64,000 nt of DNA from Bacteroidota bacterium. Its GTDB lineage: Bacteria > Bacteroidota > Bacteroidia > Flavobacteriales > Flavobacteriaceae. A program made the position numbers and the translations under genes. This document shows positions 61,338 through 64,000 of the stretch, one piece after another. Numbering within the stretch: position 1 is the first letter of the stretch; each line of letters starts with the position of its first letter. The stretch covers positions 62,001 through 126,000 of the forward strand of contig JADFOK010000001.1 in assembly GCA_022562895.1 (NCBI GenBank). The letters are read 5' to 3'. Below the pieces are notes generated by a model, which did no database searches, was not told the origin of the DNA, and was given only the letters and a program-made list of their open reading frames with translations.

Positions 61338-63791
61338 ATGAAGGGTTTTCTTAAAAGAGTATTATTACTGCTTTACCTTGTATTATTTTTGAACTGTGAT
61401 AATTCAGTAATAAGATCGGGTGAACTTATAGATTTTATTCCTGAAAACACATCGGCCGTATTTAATATTTTGGATTTTGGATCCCTAGAAACCGATATCA
61501 GGAATAATGGTCTTTTTTCTGAATTTAAAGCCACAGCACCTTATACTTTTTTTTCTGAAAAAAGTCTCTTACACCACTTGCTAACCTCTGAAAGAAGCTT
61601 ATTATGCATCAATTCTAATGAGATTACGGATTATACCTTCATCACAAAACAAATGACAAATTTATTTGAAATAGATTCATTACAAAACAAATCTATTGAA
61701 ACACTATCCTATAACAATTATACGCTACAAAAGATTTCGGTTGAAGGAAAACAGGTTTTTTCGGTAATAAAAGATAGTGTGTTCATCCTTTCCTCCTCAT
61801 TGCAAATAATAAAAAATATCCTGGCAGGAAAGGTTGAAAAAGATCCTGTTTTTTTAAAAGTTTACAGTTTAAAAAACACCGCAGAACTCTCAACAATAAT
61901 CAATACCAGAAATATTAGGCTTAACGATTCGCTTAAGATCAATTTTGCATCCTGGGCAGTATTAGATGTAAAAGTGTTACCCGATATGCTTACTGCTACG
62001 GGTGTTGTTTTACCAAAAGATAAAGCACCTCAGCTACTTTCTGTTTTTGAGGGTCTGGTGCCCCAACAAAACAATATTGCCAAAGTGACCCCATTAGATG
62101 CATTGAGTGTTGTTTCTTTTACGTTTAATGACATTGAAATTTTTCAAAAAAATATACAACGATTTCGAGAAACTAAAAACCCTGCAACTGTAGAAATCGG
62201 GTTGTTTGAATCGGTTATTGAAGTTGGAAGCTTAGAATTTTCTCAGGGAAAAGCAATTGTACTAAAAAGTATCGATCCCTCACTTACCAACGAAGCACTA
62301 ACGGAATATATCACACAGAAAGATTCCTTTAAACAAATTATTCTGAATGAATTTAATGAACCTGATTTGTTCACAAATGTATTTGCTCCCTTACTAGATT
62401 ATAGTTTACCAAAATATGCATTCCAACTAGGTGATTTCTTTGTTTTTTCTGAAAATGAAACCATAGCTCATAACATTATTACTGCTTATTTGAATAATAA
62501 TTGTCTCGCTCAGAGCACATATTTTAAGGACTCCGCATCGCAATTGAGCAGCGCATCATCATTGCTTATCATGAAATTAAACGGAAATTTCGCCAATGTT
62601 TTAACAGGGTTTTTTAATACAAATACTTCTACCCTCACAGAAGAATTAAGGATTGGATCTATTTCATCAAAAAAATATCCTCTTGCCGTACTTCAGTTTA
62701 TTTACGAAAGAGATTTTGCTCATATAAACCTTGTATGCAAAGAAGCTTCCCCAAGTAATCGATCTTCGGGAATAGTATCACAGCTTTTCAGTATTAAACT
62801 CGAAGATGAATTATTGAGAAATCCACAATTTTTTACCAATCATAGAACCGATGGAAAAGATATTATAGTACAAGATGTTACCAATAAACTACATTTTATT
62901 TCATCTGGTGGAAAAGTACTATGGACAAAAATACTGGATGGCCCGATATTAGGTGATATACTTGAAGTTGACATTCTTAGAAACAGAAAAAAACAATTAG
63001 CTTTTGTTACCAAAAATACATTTTACGTTTTGGATAGAAACGGAAGAAATGTAACCCCATTCCCATTAGTATTTAAAGACGATATAACCCAAGCCCTTTC
63101 AGTCTTTGATTATGAAAATAATCGGAAATACAGATTTGTTATAACTCAGGGTAATGAAATTTTTATGTACGACAGCAAGGGTAAAACAGTGGAGGGATTT
63201 AAATTCAAAAAAGCAAAATCGAACATTGTGCTGCCACCACAACACATTAGAATTATAAATAAAGATTACGTTCTTATTGCTGAAGAAAATGGAAAGCTCA
63301 ATATTTTAAACAGAATAGGAAAATCGAGAATTTCGGTTTCTAATTCTTTTGATTTTTCTGAAATGCCAATTGCTAAGGAAGGCAATAAGTTTGTGGTAAT
63401 AACAAAAAATAATTCAAAAGTAAGCATCTCGCAAAAAGGAAAGGTAACTACTCAAAAGCTAAACGTAACCGGATATTGGTTTACCATTAAGGGGAAAATA
63501 AAAGTTACCTTAGATGATAATTTAATGCGCATAAATGGAAAATTAGTTGAGCTCCCATATGGGCTTTACACAACTCCTAAAATATATACTGCAAACCATA
63601 AAACATATATAACCATTACTGAAACCCAAGAAAACAAAGTATATGTATATACTAAGTCTGGGGAGATATTAGCCGGATTTCCTGTTTTTGGAACTTCTTC
63701 CTCAGACATTGGCGATGCAAATAAGAATGGGAAATTAAATTTTTTAGTTAAAGGGGGAGACAATGAAATATTACTCTATGAACTTCGATAA
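61338..63791 (+). CDS. Large lipoprotein of unknown function
   Basis: About 817 residues. The ATG at 61338 gives a good lipoprotein signal peptide (MKGFLKRVLLLLYLVLFLNC, Cys20); an in-frame ATG seven codons earlier would lie upstream of the -7-like box. The first ~480 residues (ENTSAVFNILDFGSLETDIR, FVFSENETIAHNIITAYL) look like a DUF3352-type envelope protein built from two similar halves. The last ~300 residues repeat a blade-like pattern (KQLAFVTKNTFYVLDRNGRNVTPFPL, KYRFVITQGNEIFMYDSKGKTVEGF, YITITETQENKVYVYTKSGEILAGFPVF) and are probably a beta-propeller. Function unknown. Confidence 0.82.
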   Translation: MKGFLKRVLLLLYLVLFLNCDNSVIRSGELIDFIPENTSAVFNILDFGSLETDIRNNGLFSEFKATAPYTFFSEKSLLHHLLTSERSLLCINSNEITDYTFITKQMTNLFEIDSLQNKSIETLSYNNYTLQKISVEGKQVFSVIKDSVFILSSSLQIIKNILAGKVEKDPVFLKVYSLKNTAELSTIINTRNIRLNDSLKINFASWAVLDVKVLPDMLTATGVVLPKDKAPQLLSVFEGLVPQQNNIAKVTPLDALSVVSFTFNDIEIFQKNIQRFRETKNPATVEIGLFESVIEVGSLEFSQGKAIVLKSIDPSLTNEALTEYITQKDSFKQIILNEFNEPDLFTNVFAPLLDYSLPKYAFQLGDFFVFSENETIAHNIITAYLNNNCLAQSTYFKDSASQLSSASSLLIMKLNGNFANVLTGFFNTNTSTLTEELRIGSISSKKYPLAVLQFIYERDFAHINLVCKEASPSNRSSGIVSQLFSIKLEDELLRNPQFFTNHRTDGKDIIVQDVTNKLHFISSGGKVLWTKILDGPILGDILEVDILRNRKKQLAFVTKNTFYVLDRNGRNVTPFPLVFKDDITQALSVFDYENNRKYRFVITQGNEIFMYDSKGKTVEGFKFKKAKSNIVLPPQHIRIINKDYVLIAEENGKLNILNRIGKSRISVSNSFDFSEMPIAKEGNKFVVITKNNSKVSISQKGKVTTQKLNVTGYWFTIKGKIKVTLDDNLMRINGKLVELPYGLYTTPKIYTANHKTYITITETQENKVYVYTKSGEILAGFPVFGTSSSDIGDANKNGKLNFLVKGGDNEILLYELR

Positions 63792-63853
63792 TTATTGGGA
63801 TTGACTAATTTTTATAACTTGACATTATTAACATAAATTAAATACTAACAAAA

Positions 63854-64000
63854 ATGAAAACATCTATACTAAGCATTATTACTTTTTGTCTAATCGCTTC
63901 TGTAAGTTTCGCACAAAGTGGTTGTAGTAAGTATTATCCTTTTGATGAGGGCACAACTTTTCAAATAACTAATTACGATAAAAAAGGAAAAACTACCGGA
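63854..64000 (+). CDS. Secreted TapB/DUF3108-like protein (5' end, partial)
   Basis: The first 49 codons are present and the gene runs off the right edge. Signal peptide MKTSILSIITFCLIASVSFAQ, then SGCSKYYPFDEGTTFQITNYDKKGKTTG. A Cys followed by YYPFxEGTxFxxTxYDKKGK resembles the start of TapB/DUF3108-like secreted proteins of Flavobacteriaceae. The full family call needs the missing part. Confidence 0.65.
   Translation, partial: MKTSILSIITFCLIASVSFAQSGCSKYYPFDEGTTFQITNYDKKGKTTG

Overview
The window looks like chromosomal DNA of a marine-type Flavobacteriaceae member (Bacteroidota). The evidence is low GC, many TAnnTTTG-type promoter -7 boxes, almost no Shine-Dalgarno sequences, a type IX secretion/gliding locus (gldJ, porU, porV), proteins with type IX C-terminal sorting domains, an ObgE without the OCT domain, and many small lipoproteins. 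Nearly all of it is core-genome housekeeping. I see no phage, insertion sequence, integrase, CRISPR array or defence island.

Layout. 1-3 kb: tail of an unknown protein with a strong terminator, then rlmB (rRNA methylation), a rhomboid protease and rarA. 3-9.4 kb: a leftward four-gene envelope cluster (lipoprotein, DUF5723 barrel, secreted protein, large VCBS/UnbV lipoprotein). 9.4-15.3 kb: HAD phosphatase, a deacetylase-like protein with an altered active site, radC, a DUF1569 protein, mpl, a DoxX protein and a DUF4136 lipoprotein. 15.4-19.3 kb: leftward hpt-adk-obgE and rightward purK-purE, a purine/GTP block. 19.3-26 kb: M3 peptidase, an ECF sigma factor with a tiny putative zinc anti-sigma partner, a UbiA-like membrane protein and gcvP. 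26-33 kb: ketoacyl synthase III, methyltransferase and glycosyltransferase in tight coupling, alkaline phosphatase, Mla-like ABC permease and ATPase, and a type IX-secreted VCBS protein.

33-47.8 kb: leftward SDR-sprT-manC and porU-porV-cdd-pdhA-pdhC, with gldJ-murF-RNA ligase rightward. Here the type IX sortase and its shuttle protein sit in one run with cytidine deaminase and the pyruvate dehydrogenase E1alpha and E2 genes; pdhA has what looks like its own promoter. 47.8-48.9 kb: the only long non-coding stretch. It holds two leftward tRNA-Val genes (anticodons GAC and UAC) and, on the opposite strand, five related repeat units. Each unit ends in a small hairpin whose stem sequence changes between copies while pairing is largely kept. 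The unit bodies resemble tRNA-Val 3' ends plus trailers. This is the least explained signal in the window.

48.9-64 kb: folC (probably starting at ATT), a sortilin-like lipoprotein that also carries a type IX sorting domain, tonB-exbD-exbB, nhaD, anmK, an acyl-CoA dehydrogenase, and a putative porin divergent from rnhB across two interlocked promoters. The window ends with a large lipoprotein of unknown function and the start of a secreted TapB/DUF3108-like protein.

Overall the window serves envelope construction (peptidoglycan precursor synthesis and recycling by MurF, Mpl and AnmK; TonB energisation; porin; lipid transport; type IX secretion), purine and one-carbon metabolism, and stable RNA. 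No complete new multi-gene system is proven. The best leads are the tRNA-Val repeat region, the ketosynthase-methyltransferase-glycosyltransferase cluster, the four-gene envelope cluster and the sigma/mini-anti-sigma pair. All family assignments were made by reading motifs, without database searches.
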